Shown here piece by piece: positions 6,029-6,433 of a DNA stretch of 6,433 bases. The stretch's first letter is position 1; every line of letters starts with the position of its first letter. A program made the translations under genes and the position numbers. Source of the stretch: JANPGR01 sp031424015 (lineage in GTDB: Bacteria > Patescibacteriota > Minisyncoccia > Phycocordibacterales > UBA1006); contig JANPGR010000005.1 in assembly GCA_031424015.1 (NCBI GenBank), positions 1-6,433 on the forward strand, read 5' to 3'. The notes under the pieces were generated by a model. It ran no database searches, was not told the DNA's origin, and saw only the letters and a list, made by a program, of their open reading frames with translations.

Positions 6029-6120
6029 ATCCCTTGCATTCTGCAAAATATATGGTATCTCTGTACAGAGTTACCCAGCTATGAGTACAGCATTCTGGTT
6101 TCTCTCCTCCCGCAAGGGAT
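6029..6120 (+). ncRNA. Possible structured RNA element: nested inverted repeats
   Basis: ATCCCTTGC (6029-6037) is the perfect complement of GCAAGGGAT (6112-6120), a 9-bp closing stem around 74 nt. Inside it CTGTAC (6061-6066) pairs with GTACAG (6085-6090). Two local hairpins compete with the outer stem: TTGCA-TTC-TGCAA (6034-6046) and CCC-GCAA-GGG (6109-6118), the latter with a GNRA tetraloop. The octamer GCATTCTG occurs twice (6036-6043 and 6089-6096). A strong terminator follows at 6183-6222 with no protein gene before it. The pairings are seen directly; that this is a transcribed RNA is inference, and the strand is taken from the terminator. No known RNA family was recognised. Confidence 0.3.
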
Positions 6121-6182
6121 GATCAGAAATCGGAATATTGCACTCATGGTGTAACTTTTTTGGGGTTAACAAATGTTGATTG

Positions 6183-6222
6183 GTCTGCGAACCTCCTTCG
6201 TGTTCGCAGACTTTTTTATTTT
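6183..6222 (+). terminator. Strong rho-independent terminator
   Basis: GTCTGCGAAC (6183-6192) pairs perfectly with GTTCGCAGAC (6202-6211) across a 9-nt loop, giving a 10-bp stem, followed immediately by TTTTTTATTTT (6212-6222). The U-run lies only on the plus-strand side, so it ends rightward transcription. No protein gene on the plus strand ends near it; the last one upstream stops at 5615. It may end a non-coding transcript, or insulate the downstream transposase-like gene from read-through. Confidence 0.88.
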
Positions 6223-6319
6223 GACGGCCGGAGATTCGATCCCTCGCGGGGTAATACTACAAAGTACAATCATCTCTGATAAGAGTACCTGACATGCTCT
6301 GTAGAAAACCACCAACTTT

Positions 6320-6328
6320 TGATATAAT
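6320..6328 (+). promoter_or_regulatory. Extended -10 promoter of the transposase-like gene
   Basis: TG-A-TATAAT is a perfect consensus extended -10 element, with TATAAT at 6323-6328. The ATG at 6337 starts 8 nt later, so the message would begin at or next to the start codon. The hexamer at the -35 position is weak (TGTAGA, 6300-6305), which extended -10 promoters tolerate. Confidence 0.7.
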
Positions 6329-6336
6329 AGACTCAT

Positions 6337-6433
6337 ATGAAAACCTCCAAATCACCCAACACGGTGGCTAAGGTAGCATACTATCTAGCCCAACAATCAC
6401 TACCGGTATACACGCATCAGTTTTCCCCCAAAG
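6337..6433 (+). CDS. Partial CDS: probable DDE transposase N-terminus, cut by window end
   Basis: An open frame from ATG at 6337 runs off the window after 32 complete codons. Translation contains a short basic start (MKTSKSPN), then a helix-like TVAKVAYYLAQQSLPVY, then THQFSPK. This resembles the N-terminus of IS4/IS5-like DDE transposases, in which a segment of the form xPYSHKFSPKKFTQHQL precedes the first domain; that comparison is from memory over about 20 residues. The DDE catalytic residues would lie outside the window. The start is supported by a perfect extended -10 box 8 nt upstream. If correct, the element's left end lies somewhere before 6337; both ends cannot be compared here, so no terminal repeat is assigned. 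An unrelated small hypothetical protein remains possible. Confidence 0.5.
   Translation, partial: MKTSKSPNTVAKVAYYLAQQSLPVYTHQFSPK

Larger units (their letters stand above)
5834..6336. other. About 500-bp region without a convincing protein gene
   Basis: Open frames here are short and cross repeat or terminator structures, so none is called. The region contains a GC-rich hairpin with G4 tracts (5946-5980), a nested inverted-repeat block (6029-6120), a CCC-GCAA-GGG hairpin (6109-6118), a strong plus-strand terminator (6183-6222), a small CCC-TCGC-GGG hairpin (6241-6250), and the promoter of the transposase-like gene. No tRNA, tmRNA, RNase P, SRP or rRNA signature was recognised on either strand. 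It may hold a non-coding RNA and the left end of an insertion element. Confidence 0.6.

Noticed and set aside
5860..6084. 74-aa plus-strand open frame starting at GTG
   Set aside because: It reads straight through the G-rich hairpin repeat, giving a PSPHRGGVRGGV run typical of a translated repeat; it has no promoter, no ATG and no recognisable domain.
5834..6222. Known structured RNAs (RNase P, tmRNA, SRP, 6S)
   Set aside because: None of the conserved cores I know, such as GAGGAAAGTCCGGGC for RNase P or the tRNA-like ends of tmRNA, is present on either strand.
6228..6252. tRNA T-arm-like sequence (ATTCGAT and its complement ATCGAAT between G- and C-rich arms)
   Set aside because: The flanking arms do not form a 5-bp T-stem on either strand, and no matching acceptor, D-arm or anticodon arm lies at the right distance.
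6173..6292. 39-aa frame from ATG at 6173 running through the terminator
   Set aside because: Its codons cover both arms and the T-run of a strong terminator, so it would rarely be transcribed in full; considered as a leader peptide but no codon cluster or competing hairpin supports attenuation.
1..6433. CRISPR array, toxin-antitoxin pair or phage defence system
   Set aside because: No regularly spaced direct repeats, cas genes, or recognisable toxin/antitoxin domains are present; the two small proteins after rnc are convergent rather than co-directional and show no such fold.

Overview
The window looks like chromosomal DNA from a streamlined bacterium, most likely a Candidate Phyla Radiation (Patescibacteria, Parcubacteria/Paceibacteria-like) genome. 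The reasons are a cysteine-free bL32, compact spacing of housekeeping genes, AT-rich intergenic DNA, no Shine-Dalgarno motif before any of the genes, and several promoter-like -10 boxes only 6-10 nt upstream of the ATG, which suggests leaderless transcripts. Stop codons are TAA or TAG in every complete gene and the standard code reads well throughout. The taxonomic placement is inference from family knowledge, not from a database search.

Layout. Positions 1-113 are AT-rich non-coding DNA with a nested inverted repeat. A DoxX-like four-helix membrane protein gene (114-572, minus) is divergent from uvrA (599-3430, plus), and the two appear to share overlapping promoter elements in the short gap. 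Downstream on the plus strand are rpmF (bL32, 3474-3695), a fused NusB-Nudix gene (3773-4669) and rnc (RNase III, 4678-5370). A small basic low-complexity protein (5403-5615) follows. A convergent small acidic/proline-rich ORF (5631-5819, minus) closes the coding block.

From about 5834 to 6336 there is no convincing gene. This stretch holds a perfect 10-bp GC-rich hairpin whose right arm belongs to a run of four G4 tracts (possible G-quadruplex, REP-like), a nested pair of inverted repeats at 6029-6120, and a textbook plus-strand intrinsic terminator at 6183-6222 that has no protein gene in front of it. Together these make an unannotated structured RNA plausible. At the right edge a perfect extended -10 promoter drives a gene cut by the window end, whose first 32 residues resemble a DDE transposase N-terminus, so an insertion element probably begins in the last ~130-200 bp.

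Functionally, uvrA belongs to nucleotide excision repair. rpmF, nusB and rnc form a ribosome-biogenesis cluster (large-subunit protein, rRNA antitermination, rRNA processing). The most unusual points are the Nudix domain fused to NusB with two of its three core metal-binding glutamates replaced, an Asp-to-Asn change at one RNase III metal ligand, and the structured non-coding region before the putative transposase. I did not find a clear new defence or mobile system.
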